DNA of 41,313 nt from Nocardia sienata NBRC 100364 (GCF_001613205.1 NZ_BDBX01000022.1:1-41313); one strand, 5' to 3'; shown: positions 8,384 through 17,944, counted from the first letter of the stretch. Made by a program: numbers and translations. Notes: generated from the sequence alone by a model not told the origin.

Positions 8384-9298
8384 TCAGAACCCCAGTTTTC
8401 CGAGCTGTTTGGGATCGCGCTGCCAGTCCTTGGCGACCTTCACATGCAGATGTAGATAGATGCGGCTGCCGAGAATATGCTCGATCTGCTTGCGCGCGTT
8501 GGTCCCGACTTCTTTGAGCCGGGCGCCCCCCTTGCCGATGATGATCGCCTTCTGACTCGGCCTCTCCACGTACAGCAGGGCGTGCACGTCGAGCATGTCC
8601 TCGTTCTCCTCGCGCGGCAGGATCTCCTCGATCACCACCGCCAGCGAATGCGGCAGTTCGTCGCGCACCCCCTCCAGCGCCGCCTCCCTGATGAGTTCGG
8701 CCATGAGGGTTTCCTCGGGCTCGTCGGTGAGTTCACCGTCGGGATAGAACGCCGGACCCGGCGGCATCCGGGAGGCGATCACATCGACCAGCACCTCCAC
8801 CTGTTCCCCCTTGGCGGCCGAAACCGGCACCACATCGGTTTCCGGCCCGAGCAGTTCGGAGACCGCCATCAACTGGCGCGCGATCTGGTCCTTGCCCACT
8901 TTGTCGATCTTGGTGACCACCCCGAGCAGGGTGGTCTTCGGCGCCATCTGCCGCACCTGCTGCACTATCCAGCGGTCGCCCGGTCCGATCTTCTCGTCCG
9001 CGGGGATGCACAGCGCGATCACGTCGACCTCGGAATAGGTGTCACGCACCAGATCGTTGAGCCGCTGGCCGAGCAGGGTACGGGGGCGATGCAGCCCGGG
9101 AGTGTCGACCAGGATCAGCTGGGTGTGCTCGCGGTGCACGATGCCGCGAATGGTGTGCCGGGTGGTCTGCGGCCGGGAACTCGTAATCGCGATCTTCGCG
9201 CCCACCAGCGCATTGGTCAGCGTCGACTTGCCGGTATTGGGCCGGCCGACGAAGCAGACGAAACCGGAACGGAACTCCCCCTCGGTGGGTTCAGGCAT
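8384..9298 (-). CDS. era: GTPase Era
   Basis: Era is a GTPase that binds 16S rRNA near its 3' end and helps 30S subunit maturation. The 304-residue product has the G1 motif GRPNTGKST (18-26), the G2 region around TRHTIRGI, G3 DTPGLHR, and G4 TKIDK. A C-terminal KH domain contains the GKGGARLKEVG loop near residues 255-265. The ATG start at 9298 overlaps the end of the upstream cytidine-deaminase-like gene by eight bases, so the two are co-translated. Its position next to ybeY and phoH is the usual actinobacterial arrangement. Confidence 0.97.
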   Translation of the reverse strand: MPEPTEGEFRSGFVCFVGRPNTGKSTLTNALVGAKIAITSSRPQTTRHTIRGIVHREHTQLILVDTPGLHRPRTLLGQRLNDLVRDTYSEVDVIALCIPADEKIGPGDRWIVQQVRQMAPKTTLLGVVTKIDKVGKDQIARQLMAVSELLGPETDVVPVSAAKGEQVEVLVDVIASRMPPGPAFYPDGELTDEPEETLMAELIREAALEGVRDELPHSLAVVIEEILPREENEDMLDVHALLYVERPSQKAIIIGKGGARLKEVGTNARKQIEHILGSRIYLHLHVKVAKDWQRDPKQLGKLGF

Positions 9299-9641
9299 CG
9301 GATGCCTCGTAACCCTCGGCGATATCGAACACCGCGCCCGAGGCGTCGGCGAAAATGATATTCGCTCCGGCGGACACCTCGCGGACCGCGGCCACCCCGG
9401 CGTCCGCGAACTTCCCGCCGATCACCACCGCGGCCTCGAACCCCTCCGCACCACTGGAGATCGCGGCCGCGACCGCGGACTGCAGGGCGGTGAGCCGCAA
9501 TGCCTGCAAGCCGACCTCACCGGCGGCATACGTGCGCCCGTCGGTATCGCGGATCGCCGCGCCCGCCGCGCCGCCGGTGCGACCGAGCGCGCCCCGGGCG
9601 AGCACCAGCAACTTGTTGTCCTCTGCGTCCAGTTCACTCAT
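9291..9641 (-). CDS. Cytidine-deaminase-like protein, likely non-catalytic
   Basis: This 116-residue protein matches the small conserved gene that lies beside era in mycobacteria (Rv2365c position), which is often labelled cytidine deaminase-like. The start [12 protein letters not shown] at 9641 is chosen because the longer frame is only antisense extension. The fold-like pattern ([43 protein letters not shown]) resembles the cytidine deaminase superfamily. The zinc-binding HAE/CAE and PCxxC motifs are absent and the protein contains no Cys, so deamination is unlikely. Overlaps with both neighbours point to an operon and perhaps a ribosome-related role; function is unknown. Confidence 0.8.
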   Translation of the reverse strand: MSELDAEDNKLLVLARGALGRTGGAAGAAIRDTDGRTYAAGEVGLQALRLTALQSAVAAAISSGAEGFEAAVVIGGKFADAGVAAVREVSAGANIIFADASGAVFDIAEGYEASDA

Positions 9642-10965
9642 CGGCTGCTCCCTCGTCGTGCCGGGCGGACGCGTTGTCCCGCGCCGGTCCCGGATCGGTC
9701 TCCGTATTGTGCTCGGGCGCCCGGCCCACCACCACGGTGTGCACCCGGACCCGCCCGCGCGCGTCGGCGCCGCCTTCACCGCGCAGCTCCAGCCCGTGCG
9801 CGACCACCTCGGCGCCCGGTAGCGGCACCCGGCCCAGTTCGTGCGCGAGCAGCCCGCCCACGGTGTCGACTTCCTCTTCGTCGATCGGCAGCCCGTACAA
9901 CTCCCCCAGATCGGCGATCGGCAGGCGCGCCGACACCCGGAACCGGCCCGGTTCTATCTCCTCGATCGGCGGTGTCTCATCGGTGTCGTATTCGTCGGCG
10001 ATTTCCCCGACGATCTCCTCCAGCACATCCTCGATGGTCACCAGACCCGCGATACCGCCGTACTCGTCCACCAGCAGCGCCATGTGATTGCGCCGCCGCT
10101 GCATCTCGTCGAGCAGATCGTCGAGCGGTTTGGAATCGGGCATGAACACCGCGTCCCGCATGACCTCGCGCACCCGGACGCTACGCCCGCGGTCGGCGTA
10201 GGGCACCAGATCCTTCAGGTAGACGACGCCGAGAATATCGTCGACGTTCTCCCCGATCACCGGAATCCGCGAGTGCCCGCTGCGCACCGCCAGCGACATC
10301 GCCTGCGCCACCGATTTATCGGCCTCGATCCACACCATCTCGGTCCGCGGCACCATCACCGCGCGCGCCGCGGTATCGCCGAGTTCGAACACCGACTGGA
10401 TCATCCGGCGCTCGTCGTCGGCGACCACCCCGCGTTCCCGCGCCATATCGACCACTTCGCGCAATTCGATCTCCGAGGCGAACGGGCCGTTGCGGAAGCC
10501 CTTACCCGGTGTGATCGCGTTACCGAGCAGGATCAGCAACCGGCTCACCGGGCCCAGCAGGGCGCCGATGAACTGCAGCGGCAGGCCCGCCGCGAGCGAG
10601 ATGGTGTACGCGTGCTGACGCCCCAGGGTGCGCGGCCCGACCCCGATCACCACGTAGGAGACCAGCACCATCACCACCGCGGTCACCAGCAGCGCCCATC
10701 CGCTGTCCAGGAAACTGCTCAGCGCGGCCGCGAGCAGCACCGTCGCGGTGATCTCGCACAGAATGCGCAACAGCACCATCAGGTTGACATAGCGGGGCCG
10801 ATCGTCCACGATCCGGCCCAGCCGCACCGCCCCGGGGCGGTCGCTGCGCGCCATATCGTCGAGCCGGGCCGGGGACAGGGTGTTCAGGGCCGAGTCCACC
10901 GCGGCGAAGACACCACCCACGGCAGCGAGCAAGACGGCGACCAACAGCAGGGTCATCTCGTTCAC
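9634..10965 (-). CDS. DUF21/CBS/CorC-domain membrane protein (hemolysin-like)
   Basis: This 443-residue CNNM/CorC-type protein is possibly a divalent-cation (Mg2+/Co2+) transporter or its regulator. The N-terminal DUF21 membrane domain (about residues 1-150) has three to four hydrophobic segments. Two CBS motifs follow ([16 protein letters not shown] and the [31 protein letters not shown] type stretch, roughly 200-335), then a C-terminal CorC_HlyC domain (about 345-415). It corresponds to the gene between ybeY and era in mycobacteria (Rv2366c position). Its start overlaps the ybeY stop by four bases. The hemolysin label is historical and not supported by function. Confidence 0.92.
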   Translation of the reverse strand: MNEMTLLLVAVLLAAVGGVFAAVDSALNTLSPARLDDMARSDRPGAVRLGRIVDDRPRYVNLMVLLRILCEITATVLLAAALSSFLDSGWALLVTAVVMVLVSYVVIGVGPRTLGRQHAYTISLAAGLPLQFIGALLGPVSRLLILLGNAITPGKGFRNGPFASEIELREVVDMARERGVVADDERRMIQSVFELGDTAARAVMVPRTEMVWIEADKSVAQAMSLAVRSGHSRIPVIGENVDDILGVVYLKDLVPYADRGRSVRVREVMRDAVFMPDSKPLDDLLDEMQRRRNHMALLVDEYGGIAGLVTIEDVLEEIVGEIADEYDTDETPPIEEIEPGRFRVSARLPIADLGELYGLPIDEEEVDTVGGLLAHELGRVPLPGAEVVAHGLELRGEGGADARGRVRVHTVVVGRAPEHNTETDPGPARDNASARHDEGAADE

Positions 10966-11531
10966 GCGTGCGCGTCACCCGGCCACGCGCGGTCGCCCTC
11001 CGGGGCCGCGAACCCCGTCTTACCCAGCAGGCGGGCGTCCCGGGCGGCCAGTTCGGCCCGCCGCTGCGCCTCCCGTAGCTCCTCGTACCACTGTTCGAGC
11101 AACCGGCCCTGCAGGGCGAACATCTCCTTCTCCTCGGCCGGTTCCGCATGGTCGTAACCGAGCAGATGCAGCACCCCGTGCACCGTGAGCAGGGCGAGTT
11201 CGTGCTCGAGGGAATGGCCGGCCTTGGCCGCCTGGTCCAGGGCGAATTCCGGGCACAGCACGATATCGCCCAGCATCGACGGACCCGGCTCGGGACTGTC
11301 CGGCCGGCCACCGGGCTCGAGTTCGTCCATCGGGAACGACATCACATCGGTGGGGCCGGGCAGGTCCATCCAGCGCATGTGCAGGTCGGCCATGGTGTCG
11401 AGATCCACCAGCACCATGGACAGTTCGGCGGCCGGGTGCACATCCATCCGGTCGATCACGAACCGGGCGACACCCACCAGGTCTTCTTCGGGCACTTCCA
11501 TACCCGATTCGTTGGCGATCTCGATACTCAC
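10962..11531 (-). CDS. ybeY: Endoribonuclease YbeY
   Basis: YbeY is a single-strand RNA endonuclease needed for 16S rRNA 3'-end maturation and ribosome quality control. The metal motif H3xH5xH is complete: [11 protein letters not shown] with H118, H122 and H128. [10 protein letters not shown] and GDIVLCPE upstream are also typical. The product is 189 residues, longer than the usual 150-180, because of a C-terminal Ala/Arg-rich tail. It sits between phoH and the CBS protein, overlapping the latter by four bases, in the conserved phoH-ybeY-era cluster. Confidence 0.96.
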   Translation of the reverse strand: MSIEIANESGMEVPEEDLVGVARFVIDRMDVHPAAELSMVLVDLDTMADLHMRWMDLPGPTDVMSFPMDELEPGGRPDSPEPGPSMLGDIVLCPEFALDQAAKAGHSLEHELALLTVHGVLHLLGYDHAEPAEEKEMFALQGRLLEQWYEELREAQRRAELAARDARLLGKTGFAAPEGDRAWPGDAHA

Positions 11532-11589
11532 CTGGTCAGCCTAATGGGTGCGGTCGGGCGCGGCCCATTCGCACTCGCGCACGGCCGGG

Positions 11590-12690
<1,101 letters not shown>

Positions 12691-12863
12691 GTAGTCGCTA
12701 TGGCCTGCTTTCCGGTCTCGGAGCTGCGGTGATGCGCCGCTGGTGGAGATGGGTGCGAATGGGAGTCGCTGGCACGAGTCTAACTCCCGGCCCCGACAGG
12801 TCCCAGTGGAATTCCGGCCGACCCGGCGTCGCGGACCGCGGTGACCGGCTGTTCACCCGGTGG

Positions 12864-13604
12864 TCACCAGCGGGTGGTCAGCGCCCCCAGCGCCCCGAGC
12901 GCTACCGCGGCAGCCGTGGACGTGCGCAGCACCGTGGGCCCGAGCCGAACCACCTCGGCTCCCGCCGCGCTCAACGCGGTCAGTTCGGCATCGTCGAGGC
13001 CGCCCTCCGGGCCGACGATCAGCGTGATCGCCGCGGCGGTGCGCCACGGCAGGTCGGTGAAGGCGCCCACGCCCGATTCGTGCAGGGCCGCCACCACCGC
13101 GCCCTGTGCCGTCGCCGCGCGCACGGCGTCCACCACCTCCGGTGTCCGGTGCAGGGCCGTGACCTCGGGGATGTAGGCACGTCGGGACTGCCGGGCGGCG
13201 GCCTTCGCCGCCGACCGCCATTTGGCCACGCCCTTGTCCGCTTTGGTCTCCCAGTTCGAGACACAGCGCGCGGCCTGCCACGGCACGACCACATCCGCAC
13301 CGGCCTCGGTCATCAGCTCGACGGCCAGCTCGGAACGCTCGGATTTCGGCAATGCCTGGACCACGGTGACCGCCGGCGACGCCGGCTCGGCGCGGCGACG
13401 GTCCCGGACCAGCAGTTCGAGCTGGTTCTTCTGCGCGGCGACGACTTCCGAATCCGCCAGTACGCCGCGGCCGTCGGAGAGCGTGACGGGTTCACCGGCC
13501 CGGATCCGGCGCACCGTGGCCGCGTGTCGGCCCTCCGCGCCGTCGAGCACCGCGACGGCGCCCGGTTCCGGGATCTCGTCCAGGTAGAAGACCGTGGCGG
13601 CCAT
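12864..13604 (-). CDS. rsmE: 16S rRNA m3U1498 methyltransferase RsmE
   Basis: RsmE is a SPOUT-class methyltransferase that modifies N3 of U1498 in 16S rRNA using SAM. The 246-residue product has an N-terminal PUA-like domain (about 1-75) and a C-terminal trefoil-knot domain. The knot signature is visible as ITLIVGPEGGLDDAELTAL and RLGPTVLRTSTAAAVALGAL, and the substrate-side stretch RCVSNW is also present. The ATG at 13604 lies four bases after the dnaJ2 stop, so the two are co-transcribed, as in mycobacteria. Confidence 0.95.
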   Translation of the reverse strand: MAATVFYLDEIPEPGAVAVLDGAEGRHAATVRRIRAGEPVTLSDGRGVLADSEVVAAQKNQLELLVRDRRRAEPASPAVTVVQALPKSERSELAVELMTEAGADVVVPWQAARCVSNWETKADKGVAKWRSAAKAAARQSRRAYIPEVTALHRTPEVVDAVRAATAQGAVVAALHESGVGAFTDLPWRTAAAITLIVGPEGGLDDAELTALSAAGAEVVRLGPTVLRTSTAAAVALGALGALTTRW

Positions 13605-13608
13605 AGGG

Positions 13609-14766
13609 TCAGCGTCCGCTGAACGACGCGCGCAACCGGGCGAACAGGCCGCTGTTGTGCTCGGACTGCGCCGACATCACCTCGGCTTTGTCCTTGGCCC
13701 GCAAACCCTTGTATTTGCGCAGCAGATCGGTCTGCTTACTGTCCAGCTTGGTCGGCACGACGATATCCAGGTGCGCCATCAGGTCACCGCGGGAGCTGGA
13801 GCGCAGCCGCGGCATACCGTGCCCGCGCAGCACCGAGATCTCCCCGGGCTGGGTGCCGGGACCGATGGTCAGCTCGGTGGGACCGTCCATGATGGTGTCG
13901 ATCACCACCGTGGTGCCCAGTGCCGCGTCCACCATCGGGACCCGGACGGTGCAGTGCAGATCGTCACCGTCGCGAACGAACACGTCGTGCGGCTGTTCCA
14001 CGATCTCCACATACAGGTCGCCGGCATGCCCGCCACCGGGGCCGACCTCGCCCTGCGCGGCCAGGCGCACCCGCATCCCGTTGGCCACCCCGGCCGGAAT
14101 CGGCGCCGCGATCTCCCGCCGCGCCCGCACCCGGCCGTCGCCGCCGCATTTGTGGCAGGGATCCGGAATTGTCTCGCCCGCGCCGCGGCAGGTCGGGCAC
14201 GGACGCGAGGTCAGTACCTGGCCGAGGAACGATCGCTGCACCGACTGCACCTCACCGGCACCGCCGCAGGTCTCACAGCGCACCGGGCTGGAATTGCCGT
14301 TGGTCCCCGCGCCCTGGCACAGATCGCACAGGATCGCGGTATCGACGGTCAGATGCTTGGTGACCCCCACCGCGCACTCGGCCAGGCTCAGCCGGGTTCG
14401 CACCAGCGAATCCGCGCCCGGCTGCACCCGCCCACGCGCTTTGCGAGCGCCGGCACCGCCGCCGCCGCTCATCCCGCCGAAGAACGCCTCGAACACATCA
14501 CCGAGGCCACCGAAACCGGCGCCGCTGAAGCCGCCGGCACCCCCACCGGCGTCCAGCGGGTCACCGCCCATATCGACGATGCGGCGCTTCTCCGGATCCG
14601 ACAGCACCTCGTACGCCGCGGAGACCTCTTTGAACCGGGTCTGCGCCGCTTCGTCCGGGTTCACATCGGGATGCAGTTCGCGAGCCAGTTTGCGATACGC
14701 GCGTTTGAGCTCTTGGTCGGAGGCGTCCCTGCCGACACCGAGCAATCCGTAGTAGTCCCGTGCCAC
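13609..14766 (-). CDS. dnaJ2: Chaperone DnaJ (DnaJ2 type)
   Basis: This 385-residue type I Hsp40 is a co-chaperone of DnaK. The J domain (1-65) contains the HPD triad in ELHPDVNP. A Gly-rich linker (about 75-115) precedes four CxxCxGxG zinc repeats: [31 protein letters not shown] and [10 protein letters not shown]. The C-terminal substrate-binding domain ends near residue 370. It follows hrcA by 209 bp and is upstream of rsmE; this copy is the hrcA-linked one rather than the dnaK-operon one. The start is GTG at 14766. Confidence 0.97.
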   Translation of the reverse strand: MARDYYGLLGVGRDASDQELKRAYRKLARELHPDVNPDEAAQTRFKEVSAAYEVLSDPEKRRIVDMGGDPLDAGGGAGGFSGAGFGGLGDVFEAFFGGMSGGGGAGARKARGRVQPGADSLVRTRLSLAECAVGVTKHLTVDTAILCDLCQGAGTNGNSSPVRCETCGGAGEVQSVQRSFLGQVLTSRPCPTCRGAGETIPDPCHKCGGDGRVRARREIAAPIPAGVANGMRVRLAAQGEVGPGGGHAGDLYVEIVEQPHDVFVRDGDDLHCTVRVPMVDAALGTTVVIDTIMDGPTELTIGPGTQPGEISVLRGHGMPRLRSSSRGDLMAHLDIVVPTKLDSKQTDLLRKYKGLRAKDKAEVMSAQSEHNSGLFARLRASFSGR

Positions 14767-14860
14767 TTGAGTTCTCTTAGTCCTTGGTCGCTGTCCACGG
14801 CTCCGGCTTCACACGACCGGCCGCGTGGCTCCTGATGGATTTGAGCCGCCCGCCCGTGAG

Positions 14861-14880
14861 CTTAGTCGGGTCGACTCAAC
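14861..14880 (-). promoter_or_regulatory. Imperfect HAIR-like element upstream of dnaJ2
   Basis: On the leftward strand TTGAGT, a 7-base spacer and ACTAAG lie about 95 bp before the dnaJ2 start, with a perfect AGTCG-ACC-CGACT dyad at the core. This resembles the HspR target (CTTGAGT-N7-ACTCAAG), but the right half matches poorly. No CIRCE element (TTAGCACTC-N9-GAGTGCTAA) was seen near dnaJ2 or hrcA. An alternative reading is a chance dyad. Confidence 0.2.
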
Positions 14881-14975
14881 TTTATCTCGGCGGAGAACAC
14901 GAGCCTAACAGCGAGCCACGCAAGCCCCCTTCCGCGGCGGGAAAGCCCCCGCTCCCGTGCGGAGAACCACAGCAT

Positions 14976-16007
14976 TCAGCGTTCGGCGAGAACTTCGCCG
15001 ATGTAGCGGGCGACCGCCGCCACCGAGGCGATCGTGCCCGGATAGTCCATCCGGGTGGGACCCAGAACCCCCATACCGCCGAGGACCGCGCCCGCGGCAC
15101 CGTAACCGGTGGTGACCACGGAGGTGCCGCGCATCTCCTCGACCTGGGTCTCCTCGCCGATCCGCACTGTCACCATGCCCGGCTGCTGGGCGGCGGCCAG
15201 TAGTTTCAGAACCACCACCTGCTCCTCGAGCGCCTCGAGCACGGTGCGCAGGGAGCCGTGGATGCCGAAATCGCCGGCATTGCGGGTGAGGTTGGCGGTC
15301 CCGCCCAGGACCAGGCGCTCCTCGGGGTGTTCGACCAGGGTCTCGACCATGACGGTCGAAACCTTGATCAGCACATCACGGAGTTTGGGGGGCGCCTGCT
15401 CGGGCAGTTCGGCGACGGCGGCGGAGGCCGCGGCGAGGCGTTTGCCGTCCATGGCCGCGCCGAGCATGCCGCGTAGCGCGGCGAGATCCTCGTCGTCGAC
15501 CACGGTGCCGAGTTCGACGATTCGCTGGTCGACCCGGCCCGTGTCGGTGATCACCACCAGCAGCAATCGAGCGGGATTGAGAGCCACCACTTCCAGGTGG
15601 CGCACGGTCGACGCGGATACCGTGGGGTACTGGACGACCGCGACCTGGCGGGTCAGTTGCGCGAGCAGGCGGACGCCGCGGCGCAGCACGTCGTCCAGGT
15701 CGACCCCCGATTCGAGGAACTGCATGATCGCCTTGCGTTCGGCCGCCGACAGCGGTTTGACCTCGGCGATCCGGTCCACGAACTGGCGGTAGCCCTTGTC
15801 GGTGGGGATGCGACCGGAACTCGTATGCGGCTGGGTGATGTAGCCCTCGGCCTCCAGAACCGCCATATCGTTGCGCACCGTCGCGCTGGAAACACCCAGG
15901 TTGTGCCGTTCGACCAGGGTTTTCGAACCGATGGGCTCCTTGGTGGATACGTAGTCGGCGACGATTGCTCGCAGGACCTCGAAGCGCCGATCCTCGGTGC
16001 TCGACAT
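14976..16007 (-). CDS. hrcA: Heat-inducible transcription repressor HrcA
   Basis: HrcA represses class I heat-shock genes (groES/groEL) through CIRCE operators and depends on GroEL for activity. The 343-residue product has the N-terminal winged HTH ([20 protein letters not shown], then [13 protein letters not shown]) and the C-terminal GAF-like dimerisation domain ending in [20 protein letters not shown]. The ATG at 16007 is preceded by AGGAGG; the longer frame upstream is not HrcA-like. No CIRCE copy was found in the visible upstream region, so its targets probably lie elsewhere. The following 209 bp to dnaJ2 contain a GCGGG/CCCGC mini-hairpin (14937-14952). Confidence 0.96.
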   Translation of the reverse strand: MSSTEDRRFEVLRAIVADYVSTKEPIGSKTLVERHNLGVSSATVRNDMAVLEAEGYITQPHTSSGRIPTDKGYRQFVDRIAEVKPLSAAERKAIMQFLESGVDLDDVLRRGVRLLAQLTRQVAVVQYPTVSASTVRHLEVVALNPARLLLVVITDTGRVDQRIVELGTVVDDEDLAALRGMLGAAMDGKRLAAASAAVAELPEQAPPKLRDVLIKVSTVMVETLVEHPEERLVLGGTANLTRNAGDFGIHGSLRTVLEALEEQVVVLKLLAAAQQPGMVTVRIGEETQVEEMRGTSVVTTGYGAAGAVLGGMGVLGPTRMDYPGTIASVAAVARYIGEVLAER

Positions 16008-16336
16008 CGACCCACCTCCTAGCTCCGCCGCGCGTCGGGGTGGTCGCCCGGCACACCGCTTCCTGTGAACCCTGCTCACATACCGCTGGGTTCGTCACCC
16101 AGTGTAATTGCGCCCGCCCGATTCACCCGGTGTGCGTCACAGCGCGCATGTCAGCGTCGGATCCGCACAGACAAGATACACAGAGGGGGGAAGACCGCGT
16201 GATCGATGATGCGACGTCCCCGCCGGTGGCCTCGGACCCGAACCGCGGGAACGGTTCCCGGGGTGGCACCGGTGGTCACCGCGGTGTGCCCGGCCCGCGC
16301 TGTGATGATCGTCTACTGCCTTGCCGAGCTCGCATT
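16008..16336. other. hrcA-hemW intergenic region with a doubtful small ORF
   Basis: In M. tuberculosis the mycobactin (mbt) genes lie between hrcA and hemW; here there are only about 345 bp. An inverted repeat CTGGGT (16086-16091) and ACCCAG (16097-16102) lies 79-95 bp upstream of hrcA. On the plus strand a purine-rich AGGGGGG (16184-16190) is followed after eight bases by GTG at 16199 (69 codons, running into hemW). A second frame from ATG 16206 ends at TGA 16341-16343, exactly at a hairpin, and ends in a hydrophobic segment (AVMIVYCLAELAFG). It could be a small or frameshifted membrane gene, but no family is recognised. Confidence 0.3.
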
Positions 16337-16359
16337 CGGCTGAGGCGGCTGCTCAGCCG
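16337..16359. terminator. Hairpin at the 3' end of hemW, possibly bidirectional
   Basis: CGGCTGAG (16337-16344) and CTCAGCCG (16352-16359) form a perfect 8-bp stem with a 7-base loop. It spans the hemW stop codon on the minus strand and, on the plus strand, the TGA of the doubtful small ORF. There is no T-run, as is common for actinobacterial terminators. Confidence 0.45.
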
Positions 16360-17561
16360 ACCAGATCCCGGACCACGCCGTCGGCCAGCAACCGCCCGCG
16401 ATCGGTGAGGATCAGCCGGCCGCCCGCGAGCGTGACAAGTCCCTCCACGGCGACGCGCTGTGCCGCGGCGTTTCCGTCCTCGTCGAGGTCGGCCAGCGGT
16501 AGCCCGGTGCGCAGGCGCAGGGCGAGCATGACGCGTTCCAGGTAGCGGTCGGCGGCGGTGAGGTCCTCCCAGTCGGCGGCGGGCAGTCCGCCCTGGGCAA
16601 CCCGGTCGGCGTAGCGGGCCGGATGCTTCACATTCCACCAGCGCACTCCCCCGAGGTGGCTGTGCGCGCCGGGTCCGGCGCCGAGCCAGTCGCCGCCGTC
16701 CCAGTAACCGAGGTTGTGCCGGCAGCGCGCGGACTCGCCGGCCGCCCAGTTCGATACCTCGTACCAGGTGAGCCCGGCGGCTTCCAGCCGCGCGTCGATC
16801 CGCTCGTAGCGGGCGGCGAGCACGTCCTCGTCGGGGGCGGGCAGTTCACCGCGCCGCACCCGGCGGGCCAGTGCGGTGCCGTCCTCGACGATGAGCGAAT
16901 AGGCCGATACGTGGTCGACGCCCGCGTCGAGTACCGCGTCCAGGCTGGCATCGAGGTCGCTGTCGCGTTCGCCCGGTGTGCCGTAGATCAGGTCGAGGTT
17001 CACGTGGTCGAATCCGGCCGCTCGCGCCTCCCGGGCCGCGGCGACCGCGCGTCCGGGGGTGTGGGTGCGGTCCAGTACGGCCAGCACATGTGGGGCCGCC
17101 GATTGCATTCCGAGCGAGATCCGGGTGAATCCGGCCGACCGGATTTTCTCGAAGAACGCCGGTGAGGTCGATTCCGGATTCGATTCGGTGGTGACCTCGG
17201 CGTCCGGGGCGAGGTCGAATTCCGCGCGGATCGCGTCGAGCACGGCCGCCAGACCGTCGCCGCCGAGGAGCGAGGGGGTGCCACCGCCCACGAACACCGT
17301 CGCCACCGGCGGTGTCGCGGTGGGCAGTGCGGCGAACTCACGCGCGGCGGTCGCCAGTTCCCCGCGCAGTGCCTCCGCCCACGACTGCGTGGAGGCCGAG
17401 GTGCCCAGTTCACCGGCGGTGTAGGTGTTGAAGTCGCAGTATCCGCAGCGGGTCGCGCAGAACGGTACGTGCACGTAGATCCCGAAGGGACCGCCGCCGA
17501 AATCACGCAGCACCGGAGCGGAGGCGTCGGTGTGCGATGCGGTGGGGGCGGCGGGACTCAC
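16353..17561 (-). CDS. hemW: Heme chaperone HemW (radical SAM)
   Basis: HemW is a radical-SAM family protein, formerly annotated as oxygen-independent coproporphyrinogen oxidase, that binds heme and acts as a heme chaperone. The 402-residue product has the 4Fe-4S motif C35-x3-C39-x2-C42 (CATRCGYCDF), GGGTPSLL (SAM-binding GGE-like loop) and a C-terminal HemN-like domain containing WYEVSNWA. The GTG at 17561 has GGAGG only two bases away, which is unusually close, so a leaderless or later start (GTG 17513) is possible. It lies divergent from the sulfate-reduction operon, as in mycobacteria (Rv2388c position). Confidence 0.93.
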   Translation of the reverse strand: MSPAAPTASHTDASAPVLRDFGGGPFGIYVHVPFCATRCGYCDFNTYTAGELGTSASTQSWAEALRGELATAAREFAALPTATPPVATVFVGGGTPSLLGGDGLAAVLDAIRAEFDLAPDAEVTTESNPESTSPAFFEKIRSAGFTRISLGMQSAAPHVLAVLDRTHTPGRAVAAAREARAAGFDHVNLDLIYGTPGERDSDLDASLDAVLDAGVDHVSAYSLIVEDGTALARRVRRGELPAPDEDVLAARYERIDARLEAAGLTWYEVSNWAAGESARCRHNLGYWDGGDWLGAGPGAHSHLGGVRWWNVKHPARYADRVAQGGLPAADWEDLTAADRYLERVMLALRLRTGLPLADLDEDGNAAAQRVAVEGLVTLAGGRLILTDRGRLLADGVVRDLVG

Positions 17562-17680
17562 CCCTCCAGTGTGACCGGGCGCGGATCAGTCCTCGACGAT
17601 CGGGGTGTTCTGGTTCGCGGTGACCACCGGATACCGCCCCATCGAATAAATATGACGACTGTCACAAATAAGCCCGTAAT

Positions 17681-17718
17681 ACCAGGGTATTTCCCGCTTG
17701 TTCGCGGGAAATACTGGT
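17681..17718. promoter_or_regulatory. Long inverted repeat in hemW-sirA divergent region
   Basis: GTATTTCCCGC (17687-17697) and GCGGGAAATAC (17704-17714) are perfect 11-bp inverted arms around TTGTTC. The stem extends by ACCA (17681-17684) and TGGT (17715-17718) across a two-base GG bulge. It lies in an AT-richer patch (about 17640-17720) between divergent hemW and the Cys leader ORF. Its centre is about 61 bp before the leader ATG, which would be a classical activator position if that mRNA is leaderless. A 22-codon plus-strand frame (17652-17720) runs through it and a minus-strand 18-codon frame (17586-17642) lies beside it; neither has other support. Confidence 0.5.
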
Positions 17719-17761
17719 AGGGCCATCGGAACGCGAGCTCCGGCATGGCACAATAGGCCGC

Positions 17762-17854
17762 ATGCGCGCATCCGGAGTACGACTTGTGGCACGTCGCCAC
17801 GTCGACTTCAAGCGTGTCTGCAGCGCCTGTTGTCTGCCCGGTTCCGCCCGGTAG
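17762..17854 (+). CDS. Cysteine-codon leader peptide of sulfate-reduction operon
   Basis: This 30-codon ORF starts at ATG 17762 and stops at TAG 17852-17854. Its product carries C20-S-A-C23-C24 six codons before the stop (KRVCSACCLPGSAR). CACAAT lies seven bases before the ATG, so a leaderless transcript starting at the ATG is plausible; no good Shine-Dalgarno is present. It is 128 bp upstream of sirA. Leaderless uORFs with Cys tracts upstream of cysteine-biosynthesis genes, including the sulfite reductase operon, are known in mycobacteria, where ribosome stalling at Cys codons under low cysteine opens translation of the downstream gene. The position and composition here fit that; the mechanism is inferred. 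Confidence 0.75.
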   Translation: MRASGVRLVARRHVDFKRVCSACCLPGSAR

Positions 17855-17920
17855 CTCAGCTGCGCCCTCTCCGGATCTCCGGCGATTCCCTCTCGAGGAT
17901 TTCGGCCCGCTGACACCGCG

Positions 17921-17944
17921 GGCGCGAGCGGAGTACCTCGCGCC
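17921..17944 (+). promoter_or_regulatory. Hairpin between Cys leader ORF and sirA
   Basis: GGCGCGAG (17921-17928) and CTCGCGCC (17937-17944) form a perfect 8-bp GC-rich stem with an 8-base loop that contains GGAG. It ends about 25 bases before the sirA ribosome-binding site (AGGAG around 17971-17975). It could be part of the attenuating structure governed by the Cys leader, either as a terminator or by affecting access to the sirA start. Confidence 0.45.

Noticed and set aside
16020..16200. CIRCE operator expected near hrcA
   Set aside because: Neither TTAGCACTC nor GAGTGCTAA, nor a close match, is present upstream of hrcA or dnaJ2.
17586..17642. 18-codon minus-strand ORF just before hemW, with CATATT placed for a leaderless start
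   Set aside because: Suggestive, but it has no regulatory-codon pattern and no recognisable conservation; it may only mark the hemW leader.
17652..17720. 22-codon plus-strand ORF through the long inverted repeat
   Set aside because: No ribosome-binding site or family features; its sequence is dictated by the palindrome, so a DNA or RNA element is more likely than a peptide.
17850..17863. GGTAGCTCAGCTG, matching the tRNA D-arm/box A consensus
   Set aside because: No acceptor stem, anticodon arm or T-loop (GGTTCGAATC-like) follows at the right distance; the match overlaps the end of the Cys leader ORF and is taken as coincidence.
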